Shown: in pieces, positions 50,155-62,100 of the stretch
How the letters are laid out: every line of letters begins with the position of its first letter
How positions within the stretch are numbered: position 1 is the first letter of the stretch
Virus record (IMG/VR): IMGVR_UViG_3300032093_010543
Coordinates: 1 to 63,987 of that record
Length of the DNA: 63,987 nucleotides
From: a virus
Reading direction: 5' to 3' (one strand)
The notes under the pieces: model-generated
Seen by the model: the letters and a program-made list of their open reading frames with translations, nothing else
Databases searched by the model: none
Told to the model about the DNA's origin: nothing
Position numbers and translations under genes: made by a program

Positions 50155-53100
50155 ATGGCAAATCCGTATAAAAATCCACAAACACCTTTATTATCGGTTG
50201 GAACTTTTTCAGTTCAACCAAGTCAAACATTTGGTACTAATTTTAGTATATATGGTGTTGGTGGTTATGTAGAAGTTTATGAACTTCAGGATTTAATATA
50301 CACCATACCATCAGGTTCACAAGGAGATATAGAATTTTCAGGTAATACAATTCCAATACAATTTCAAAAAGGTAGCGGATCAGTTTTTTCACCCGATGTT
50401 TTGACATTAAATTCAGATAACATTTCATCGGGTCGTAGAAGACTTGGTATGTTAGCATATGTGTATTCAACACAAGAGATATTTCAATATAACATCCCAA
50501 ATTATACAACACTTTGGAATAATGCGTTAGCATCCTCAGGACCTGGAGGACCAACGGTGGTACAATCAAAGTTTGGAACTACAGTTAAAAGTAATTCAGT
50601 GGCAGGAAAGGCACTAATTAGTGCTTGGACGGGGTCAACTATTCAAGGACACAGTGGTGGAACTGCGAATTCTAATTGGAGATTGTTAGATACAGGTGGT
50701 TGTTGTATTACAGGATTTACATATAATAACGATAATAGTTTTACAATATACGATGATAACGGTGGTGTGTTTACTGCATCATTTGATGTTGTTACAGGTT
50801 TAACAGTATCAGGAGGAACTTTAATTGTTAATGGTGTTAATATAACAGGAGACACTTATACAACAGGCGGAACATATTTTAGTGCGTCGAGTACGATTGA
50901 TTTATATGATAATCAAGGTGGAATTATAAGTATTACAGGTGTTACGGCAACTGGTGCTGCAGGTTCAAGTGGTACATCTGGTTCAAGTGGTACATCAGGG
51001 ACTAATGGTTCAAGCGGAACCAACGGGACTTCAGGTACAAATGGAACAAACGGTTCGAGCGGAACCAACGGGACTTCAGGTACTAATGGTACGGATGGGA
51101 CTTCAGGTACTAATGGTACGGATGGGACTTCAGGTACTAATGGTACGGATGGTACTTCAGGCACAAACGGAAGTAATGGTACAAGCGGGTTATCAGGGGT
51201 AAATGGTACTTCAGGTACAAACGGAACTTCGGGAACTAATGGTACAAACGGAACTTCGGGAACTAATGGTACAGATGGTAGTTCAGGCACTAACGGAACA
51301 GATGGTAGTTCAGGTACAAATGGAACTAACGGAACTAATGGTACAGATGGTAGTTCAGGAACTAACGGAACAGATGGTAGTTCAGGTACAAATGGAACTA
51401 GCGGAACTAATGGAACTTCAGGAACCAATGGAACCTCAGGAACCAATGGAACAAATGGAACTAGCGGTACAAATGGAACTAATGGCACCTCAGGAACAAA
51501 TGGTACTAATGGAACATCGGGAACCAATGGAACTTCAGGTACAAATGGAACCAATGGTACTAGCGGAACAAACGGAACATCAGGCACTAACGGAACTAAT
51601 GGAACATCAGGCACTAACGGAACTAATGGTTCAAGTGGTACCAATGGTACATCAGGTACTAACGGAACTAACGGAACATCAGGAACTAACGGAACTAACG
51701 GAACATCAGGTACTAACGGAACATCAGGTACTAACGGAACTAATGGGACAAGCGGTACTAATGGGACAAGCGGTACTAATGGAACTTCAGGAACTAATGG
51801 AACTAATGGTACAAGCGGTACTAATGGAACAAACGGCACAAACGGTTCAAGTGGTACCAACGGTACTAGCGGAACTAATGGAACTAATGGAACATCAGGA
51901 ACCAATGGAACGAATGGTACATCGGCCACAAATGGAACTAGCGGGACTAATGGTTCAAGTGGAACGAATGGTACAAGTGGTTTATCAGGTGTAAATGGTA
52001 CATCAGGAACTAATGGAACTTCAGGAACTAATGGTACAAACGGTACTAGCGGAACCAACGGAACATCTGCCACTAACGGAACTTCAGGTACAAATGGAAC
52101 TTCAGGTACAAATGGAACTTCAGGTACAAATGGAACCAATGGTACTAGCGGAACGAATGGAACCTCAGGGACTAATGGTACCTCAGGAACTAATGGAACG
52201 AATGGTACAAATGGAACTAGCGGAACAAATGGTACTAATGGGACTTCTGGTACGAATGGAACAAACGGAACTAGTGGAACAAACGGAACTAGTGGAACAA
52301 ATGGAACAAACGGTACTTCAGGTACAAATGGTACGAATGGAACTAGCGGAACTAATGGTACTTCAGGCACTAACGGAACGAACGGTACTTCAGGTACAAA
52401 CGGAACTTCAGGTACAAATGGAACAAACGGTACTTCAGGTACAAATGGTACAAATGGAACTAGCGGAACGAATGGAACATCAGGCACTAACGGAACTAAT
52501 GGTACCAACGGTACTAGTGGAACAAATGGAACAAATGGAACATCAGGCACTAACGGAACTAATGGTTCAAGTGGTACCAACGGTACTAATGGCACCTCAG
52601 GAACAAATGGTACTAATGGAACATCGGGAACAAATGGTACTAATGGAACATCGGGAACCAATGGAACTTCAGGTACAAATGGAACTAATGGGACTAGCGG
52701 TACAAATGGTACTGATGGAACTAGCGGTACAAATGGTACTAGTGGAACCAATGGGACAAACGGAACATCAGGTACTAACGGAACGAATGGTACTAGCGGA
52801 ACAAATGGTACCTCAGGTACTAACGGAACTAATGGAACCTCAGGAACCAATGGAACAGATGGATCTTCAGGTACAAATGGTACAAATGGAACTAGTGGAA
52901 CGAACGGAACATCAGGAACAAACGGTACTAATGGAACATCGGGAACAAACGGAACATCAGGTACTAACGGAACCTCAGGAACAGATGGAACATCAGGTAC
53001 AAATGGAACATCAGGCACCAATGGAACATCTGGTACTAACGGAACTAATGGAACCAACGGAACTTCAGGTACAAATGGAACATCAGGCACTAACGGAACT

Positions 53101-56100
53101 AACGGGACTTCAGGTACTAACGGAACAAACGGAACAAACGGTACAAGTGGAACAAATGGAACTAGCGGAACTAATGGTACTAATGGAACAAGTGGGTTAT
53201 CGGGTGTAAATGGTACTAGTGGGACAAATGGAACTAATGGAACATCAGGTACAAATGGTACTAGTGGGACAAATGGAACTAATGGTACATCAGGGACTAA
53301 TGGTACTAATGGGACTTCGGGAACAAATGGATCAAGTGGAACTAACGGTACTAATGGGACATCAGGTACAAATGGTACTAGCGGAACTAATGGAACTAAT
53401 GGAACTTCAGGAACAAATGGTACCAATGGGACTTCTGGCACGAACGGAACTAGCGGTACAAACGGAACTAATGGATCATCAGGTACTAATGGAACGAATG
53501 GTACAAGTGGTACAAATGGTACGAACGGAACTAATGGAACGAATGGTACAAGCGGTACAAATGGAACTAGCGGAACAAATGGAACCTCAGGAACAAACGG
53601 TACTAATGGAACATCGGGAACAAACGGAACATCAGGTACTGATGGAACAAATGGTACGAACGGAACTTCAGGTACTAATGGTACAAATGGAACCTCAGGT
53701 ACTAATGGTACTAGCGGAACAAATGGAACTTCAGGTACAAATGGGACAAATGGTACAAACGGTACATCAGGTACGAATGGAAGTAGCGGGACCAATGGTA
53801 CTAATGGAACGAATGGTTCAAGTGGAACTAATGGAACGAATGGTACTGACGGTACTAGTGGGACAAATGGAACTAGCGGTACAAATGGTACAAATGGTAC
53901 TAGCGGAACTAATGGTACAAACGGTACTAGTGGAACCAATGGAACTAGCGGAACAAATGGTACAAACGGATCTTCAGGTACTAACGGTACAAGTGGAACC
54001 AATGGGACAAACGGAACATCAGGTACTGATGGGACTAACGGAACCAACGGTTCTTCAGGTACTAATGGAACTAATGGTACTAATGGTACAAGCGGAACAA
54101 ATGGTACTAACGGAACCTCAGGAACAAATGGAACGTCAGGGACTAATGGTACTAATGGTAGTTCAGGTACAAACGGAACGAATGGAACATCGGGCACTAA
54201 CGGAACTTCAGGAACAAATGGTACTAGCGGGACCAACGGTACAAATGGTACTAGCGGGACCAACGGGACTAGTGGAACAAACGGCACTTCGGGTACAAAT
54301 GGTACTAATGGTACTAATGGTACGTCAGGTACTGATGGAAGTAGTGGAACAAACGGTACTAATGGTACTTCAGGTACGAATGGTACAAACGGAACTTCAG
54401 GAACAAATGGTACCAATGGAACTAGCGGAACGAATGGTACTAGTGGAACAAACGGTACTAATGGTACTTCAGGTACGAATGGTACAAACGGAACTTCAGG
54501 AACAAATGGTACTAATGGTACTTCAGGTACAAACGGAACTTCAGGAACAAATGGTACCAATGGAACTAGCGGAACGAATGGTACTAGTGGAACAAATGGT
54601 ACTTCAGGTACAAACGGAACTTCAGGAACAAATGGTACCAATGGAACTAGCGGAACAAATGGTACCAATGGAACTAGCGGAACGAATGGTACTAGTGGAA
54701 CAAATGGTACTAATGGTACTTCAGGTACAAACGGAACTTCAGGAACAAATGGTACCAATGGAACTTCAGGAACCAACGGAACAAATGGAACTAACGGTAC
54801 AAGTGGGACAAATGGTACCTCAGGTACGAACGGTACAAATGGAACCTCAGGAACAAACGGAACTAATGGTACGTCAGGCACTGATGGAAGTAGTGGAACA
54901 AATGGTACAAACGGGACTTCTGGTACGAATGGTACAAATGGTACTTCAGGAACTAATGGAACATCAGGTACGAACGGTACAAACGGAACTTCAGGAACTA
55001 ATGGAACATCAGGTACGAACGGTACAAATGGGACTTCTGGAACCAATGGTACTAATGGTACGAGCGGGACCAATGGTACTAACGGTACAAACGGAACTTC
55101 AGGTACGAATGGGACAAATGGTTCAAGCGGTACTAACGGTACGTCAGGTACGAATGGGACAAATGGTTCAAGCGGTACTAACGGTACGTCAGGTACAAAT
55201 GGAACTAATGGAACTAATGGTACAAGCGGAACAAATGGTACAGATGGTACTTCAGGAACAAATGGTACAAACGGCACTTCAGGTACGAATGGGACATCAG
55301 GAACTAATGGTACAAATGGAACTAGTGGAACGAACGGAACTAACGGATCATCAGGTACTAATGGAACGAATGGTACTTCAGGAACTAACGGAACTTCAGG
55401 AACAAACGGTACTAATGGAACAGATGGTACTAGCGGGACCAACGGTACAAATGGTACTAGTGGAACGAATGGAACAAACGGTACTTCGGGTACAAATGGG
55501 ACTAGTGGAACAAATGGTTCAAGTGGAACTAACGGAACGAATGGTACATCAGGTACAAACGGAACTAATGGTACGTCAGGTACTGATGGAACTAGTGGAA
55601 CAAATGGTACCAATGGGACAAGTGGAACGAACGGAACTTCAGGAACCAACGGTACAAACGGATCATCAGGTACTAATGGAACTAATGGAACTAATGGTAC
55701 ATCTGGTACTAATGGAACAAATGGAACTAGCGGTACGAATGGTACTAGCGGAACAAATGGTACAAACGGCACTTCAGGTACAAATGGTACTAACGGTACA
55801 AGTGGAACAAATGGTACCTCAGGTACGAATGGGACAAATGGAACATCAGGTACAAACGGGACTTCTGGTACAAATGGAACTAGCGGTACGAATGGCACTT
55901 CAGGTACAAATGGAACAAATGGTACAAGTGGAACAAATGGTACAAGTGGAACAAATGGTACCTCAGGTACAAATGGTACAAATGGAACTTCAGGAACTAA
56001 CGGAACTTCAGGTACAAACGGCACTAGCGGAACAAATGGAACAAATGGAACCTCAGGTACAAATGGAACATCAGGAACTAATGGGACTTCGGGAACTAAT

Positions 56101-59100
56101 GGTACTAGTGGAACGAATGGAACATCGGGAACAAACGGAACTAATGGTACTAGTGGAACGAATGGTACTAACGGAACTAGCGGAACAAATGGTACTTCAG
56201 GAACTAACGGTACTAACGGCACAAGTGGAACAAATGGTACTAACGGAACTAGCGGAACAAATGGTACTTCAGGAACTAACGGTACTAACGGCACAAGTGG
56301 AACAAATGGTACTAATGGAACATCGGGAACAAACGGAACTAATGGAACAAATGGAACTAGCGGTACTAATGGTACATCAGGAACTAACGGAACTAATGGT
56401 ACTAGTGGAACAAATGGAACATCGGGAACAAACGGAACTAATGGTACTAGTGGAACGAATGGTACTAACGGAACCAATGGAACTTCAGGGACTAATGGGA
56501 CTTCTGGCACTAATGGAACAAATGGAACTAGCGGTACGAATGGAACAAATGGAACTTCAGGTACTAATGGTACCTCAGGTACAAATGGAACTAGCGGTAC
56601 GAATGGAACAAATGGAACTTCAGGTACTAATGGGACCTCAGGTACAAATGGAACATCAGGAACTAACGGTACTAATGGTACATCAGGAACTAATGGCACA
56701 TCAGGTACTAACGGTACTAACGGTACATCAGGAACTAATGGAACATCAGGTACTAATGGGACTAGTGGAACAAATGGAACAAATGGTTCAAGCGGTACAA
56801 ATGGAACTAGCGGAACGAATGGTACAAATGGAACTAGCGGAACGAATGGTACAAATGGAACTAACGGTACATCAGGTACAAATGGTACTAATGGGACTTC
56901 GGGAACCAATGGTAGTAGTGGAACTAATGGTACAAACGGCACTTCAGGTACGAATGGAACATCAGGAACAAATGGCACTAACGGTACAAGTGGGACAAAT
57001 GGAACTTCAGGAACTAACGGTACTAATGGTACATCAGGAACTAACGGAACTAGCGGAACCAATGGTACAAATGGAACTAACGGAACTAGCGGAACCAATG
57101 GTACAAATGGAACTTCAGGAACTAACGGTACTAATGGTACATCAGGAACTAACGGAACTAGCGGAACCAATGGTACAAATGGAACATCAGGTACAAACGG
57201 AACTAATGGTACTAGTGGAACGAATGGTACTAGCGGTACAAATGGTACAAATGGAACTTCAGGTACTAATGGTACTAGCGGAACAAATGGAACTAATGGA
57301 TCTTCAGGCACAAATGGAACATCGGGAACAAACGGAACTAATGGCACTAGTGGAACGAATGGTACTTCAGGTACCAATGGAACTAGCGGGACCAATGGAA
57401 CATCAGGAACAAATGGTACAAATGGTACGAGCGGGACCAATGGAACTAGCGGTACTAATGGGACATCAGGGACTAACGGAACGTCAGGAACAAACGGAAC
57501 GAGCGGTACAAATGGTACTAACGGAACTAGTGGTACAAATGGTACAAGTGGAACAAACGGTACAAACGGCACTAGCGGAACAAATGGAACGTCAGGGACT
57601 AATGGTACAAATGGAACTTCAGGGACTAATGGTACAAATGGAACTAATGGTACATCAGGTACAAATGGAACGTCAGGGACTAATGGTACAAACGGCACTT
57701 CAGGAACCAACGGGACTAATGGAACTAGCGGAACAAATGGTACTAATGGAACATCAGGAACTAATGGAACTAGCGGAACAAATGGTACAAACGGGACTTC
57801 GGGGACTAATGGAACAAACGGAACTTCAGGAACCAACGGGACTAATGGAACTAGCGGAACAAATGGTACTAATGGAACATCAGGAACTAATGGAACTAGC
57901 GGAACAAATGGTACAAACGGGACTTCGGGGACTAATGGAACAAACGGAACTTCAGGAACCAACGGGACTAATGGAACTAGCGGAACAAATGGTACTAATG
58001 GAACATCAGGAACTAATGGAACTAGCGGAACAAATGGTACAAACGGGACCTCAGGTACGAATGGAACAAATGGAACATCGGGTACTAACGGAACTAATGG
58101 TACAAACGGAACATCAGGTACTAACGGAACTAGTGGTACAAACGGAACTTCAGGTACGAATGGGACAAATGGTTCAAGCGGTACCAATGGTACTAGCGGT
58201 ACAAATGGAACAAACGGTACTAGTGGAACAAATGGAACCTCAGGAACGAATGGTACTAATGGAACATCGGGAACCAATGGAACTAGCGGAACTAATGGTA
58301 CGAACGGTACAAGCGGTACCAATGGTACTAGCGGTACTAATGGAACTAGCGGTACTAATGGAACAAATGGAACCTCAGGAACGAATGGTACTAATGGAAC
58401 ATCGGGAACCAATGGAACTAGCGGAACTAATGGTACGAACGGTACAAGCGGTACCAATGGTACTAGCGGTACTAATGGAACTAGCGGTACTAATGGGACA
58501 AATGGTACGAGCGGGACTAATGGAACATCGGGAACCAATGGAACTAGCGGAACTAATGGTACGAACGGTACAAGTGGAACAAATGGAACTAGCGGTACTA
58601 ATGGAACTAGCGGTACTAATGGGACAAATGGTACGAGCGGGACCAATGGAACATCAGGAACAAATGGTACAAATGGTTCAAGTGGTACCAACGGAACTAG
58701 CGGAACAAATGGTACGAATGGTACCAACGGTACTAGCGGAACAAATGGTTCAAGCGGTACTAATGGTACTTCAGGAACTAACGGAACTAATGGTACTAGC
58801 GGAACAAATGGTTCAAGCGGTACTAATGGTACTTCAGGAACTAACGGAACTAATGGATCTTCAGGTACTAATGGTACATCTGGTACTAATGGAACCAACG
58901 GAACTAGCGGAACAAATGGTACTTCAGGAACCAACGGTACTAGTGGAACAAACGGAACAAATGGAACTAGTGGAACAAATGGTTCTTCAGGTACAAACGG
59001 AACAAATGGTTCGAGTGGTACCAACGGAACTAGCGGGACCAATGGAACTTCAGGAACTAATGGAACAAATGGTACAAGTGGTACTAATGGAACATCAGGA

Positions 59101-62100
59101 ACTAATGGATCTTCGGGAACTAATGGTACTAGCGGTACTAACGGAACATCAGGAACGAATGGTACTAGCGGAACAAACGGAACTTCAGGAACCAACGGGA
59201 CTAATGGAACATCAGGTACAAATGGAACGTCAGGGACTAACGGTACAAATGGGTCAAGTGGTACAAACGGAACGTCAGGTACTAATGGGACTTCGGGAAC
59301 AAATGGAACCAACGGTACAAATGGGTCAAGTGGTACAAACGGAACAAACGGTACAAGTGGAACCAACGGAACATCGGGAACTAATGGTTCTAGCGGTACG
59401 AATGGTACTTCAGGAACTAATGGTACGAATGGATCTTCGGGAACTAATGGTACTAGCGGTACTAACGGAACTAATGGATCTTCAGGTACAAATGGAACAT
59501 CAGGTACTAACGGAACTAATGGATCTTCAGGTACAAATGGAACATCAGGTACTAACGGAACTAATGGATCTTCAGGTACAAATGGAACGTCAGGAACTAA
59601 TGGAACTTCAGGTACAAACGGAACAAACGGTAGTTCGGGAACAAATGGAACTAGCGGTACAAATGGGACTAATGGCTCTTCAGGAACAAATGGAACTTCA
59701 GGAACCAACGGAACAAACGGTACTTCAGGAACCAACGGAACATCGGGTACTAACGGAACTAGTGGGACAAATGGTACTAACGGGTCTTCAGGTACAAATG
59801 GAACGTCAGGAACTAATGGAACTTCAGGTACAAACGGAACAAACGGTAGTTCGGGAACAAATGGAACTAGCGGTACAAATGGGACTAATGGATCTTCAGG
59901 TACTAACGGGACAAATGGTTCAAGCGGTACCAACGGAACTTCAGGAACTAACGGAACATCCGGTACTAATGGAACAAATGGTTCAAGTGGTACCAACGGA
60001 ACTAGTGGTACTAACGGAACAAATGGATCGAGCGGTACAAATGGAACAAACGGTTCAAGTGGAACAAACGGAACATCAGGAACTAATGGTACAAGTGGAA
60101 CCAACGGAACATCAGGAACTAATGGAACCAATGGTACAAGTGGGGTTTCTCCTACAGTACCTGGAGCTAATAATGAAGTACTAACTTCAGATGGTGCGGG
60201 CGGCATAGTTGCTGAATCACTTTTAACTTTTGATGGTACAATCACATCACCTTACTTGAATATTAATTCAGTAAAGGTAGGTAGAGGGAATAACAATGTT
60301 GCAACTAACATTTCAATTGGATGTACGGTTGCATTTGCTAATACCGCAACGGGACCATTAAACATTGCAATTGGTGGATTTTCTTTAAAATGTAATACTA
60401 CAGGATGTAGGAATGTTGGTATTGGACCGAACAGCCTTTACACGAATACTTCAGGAAATAGAAATATTGGTATTGGATATAGGTCTTTACTGTTGAACTC
60501 GAATGGTGCAGAAAACGTCGCAATAGGGGGACAATCTACTTTATCTTCAAATACCTCGGGAAGTAATAATGTTGGTATTGGTAGCTACGCTTTGAGATAT
60601 ACAACAACAGGAAATTACAACTTTGCGATTGGTAGTAGAGTATTAAATTGTAATACAACGGGAAGTTGTAATATTGGTATTGGTCGATTATCATTATATT
60701 GTAACACAACTGGTTGTCACAACACGGCATTTGGATTTTGTTCATTACGTAGTAATACTACAGGTTCACAAAATAATGCAATGGGTCAATACGCATTGAG
60801 AAGTAACACTACAGGTTCACAAAATAATGCATTTGGGCGTAATGCTTTACGAAGCAATGTTAGTGGTGTCAATAACGTCGCAATTGGTGATGGTACTTTA
60901 TTTAATAATACAATTGGTAGTGGTAATTTAGCAGTTGGGTATCGATCTATGTCTTCAAACATAAATGGGGGTAATAATACCGCAATTGGTAGATACTCTT
61001 TACAATCTAACACACAGGGAACCTATAATAACGCGATAGGATTATCTTCATTACGTAATAACACATTAGGTTGTCATAATACGGCAATTGGTAGGTATTC
61101 ATTGTTAAATAACAATACAGGTAACTTTAATACCGCAATTGGTCAATATGCTTTAAGAAATAATACGTCGGGTCTTCATAACATAGCAATTGGTTGTCAA
61201 TCCTTACGTTATAATACAACAGGGTGTGATAATGTTTCGTTTGGACGAGACGCATTACGTTTCTCTACAACAGGCAGTAATAATATTGGAATTGGTAGAG
61301 AAACTCTATACGCATTTGGGGCTAAATATGACAACGTTGCGATAGGGTATCGATCTTTAAAATGCGTAACAACAGGATGTTGTAATATAGCAATTGGTAG
61401 ACGAGCATCATATAATAATACAACTGGTAATAATAATGTTTCTATTGGATCGGGAGTATTATTTCAAAATACAACGGGTTGTCAAAATATTGGAATAGGA
61501 ATATCTAATTTAGATAATAATACGACAGGTTATCAGAATATCTCCATAGGTGCGTCCGCTTCACTTGCCAATACAACTGGATCACGAAACCTTTCAATTG
61601 GGTACAGAGCATTATTTTCAAATGTTGGGGGTTGTTATAATATTGCAATAGGTCACTTTAGTTTATATTGTAGTAATACACTAAGTCACGAAATTGCAAT
61701 TGGTTCGGAAGCTATGAGATATAGAGCCCCTTTCAATTTACCTGGACCTGCAAATATTGCTATTGGTCTGTTCGCCCTAAGGGGGTGTAACTATACGTAT
61801 AAACAATGTGGATATGGAAACATTGCAATTGGCGGTTGTTCTCAAAGATATAACTCTACAGGACATTACAATATAGGTATAGGTAGTAACACATTAACTT
61901 TAAATAAAACTGGACGGCAAAATGTTGCTATTGGTGCAAATGCACTTAGAAATACAACAGCTTACAATCCATCCGTAGCGGTAGGTTTTTTAGCCTTATG
62001 TACCCAAACAACAGGTTATAATAATACTGCAGTAGGTACGAGAGCTTTACAATCAAATTCAACTGGTATTAGAAATACCGCAGTTGGTCATTTCGCATTA

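Larger units (their letters stand above)
50953..60144 (+). repeat. 9.2-kb coding repeat region, 9-bp periodicity (Gly-X-Y)
   Basis: Every third codon is GGN from 50953 to 60144 and the distance divides by nine as it should. Synonymous codons are mixed freely (four Gly and four Thr codons, both Asn codons), so most of the region is not perfect at DNA level. Exact short tandem copies appear in places, such as a 27-bp unit three times near 51082-51165. This region makes all-frame pseudo-ORFs on both strands. Confidence 0.95.

Noticed and set aside
50953-60144. CRISPR array or minisatellite interpretation of the repeats
   Set aside because: There are no constant repeats separated by unique spacers; the period is nine bases and perfectly in frame with a long protein.
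50913-60245. A 3,110-codon open frame on the minus strand (Val-Pro-Leu-rich) and a long second plus frame (53210-60184) across the fibre repeat
   Set aside because: They are side effects of the 9-bp Gly-Thr-Asn/Ser codon pattern, which avoids stops in several frames. They have no independent start context and collapse exactly at the repeat borders. The plus frame with folded flanking domains is the real gene.
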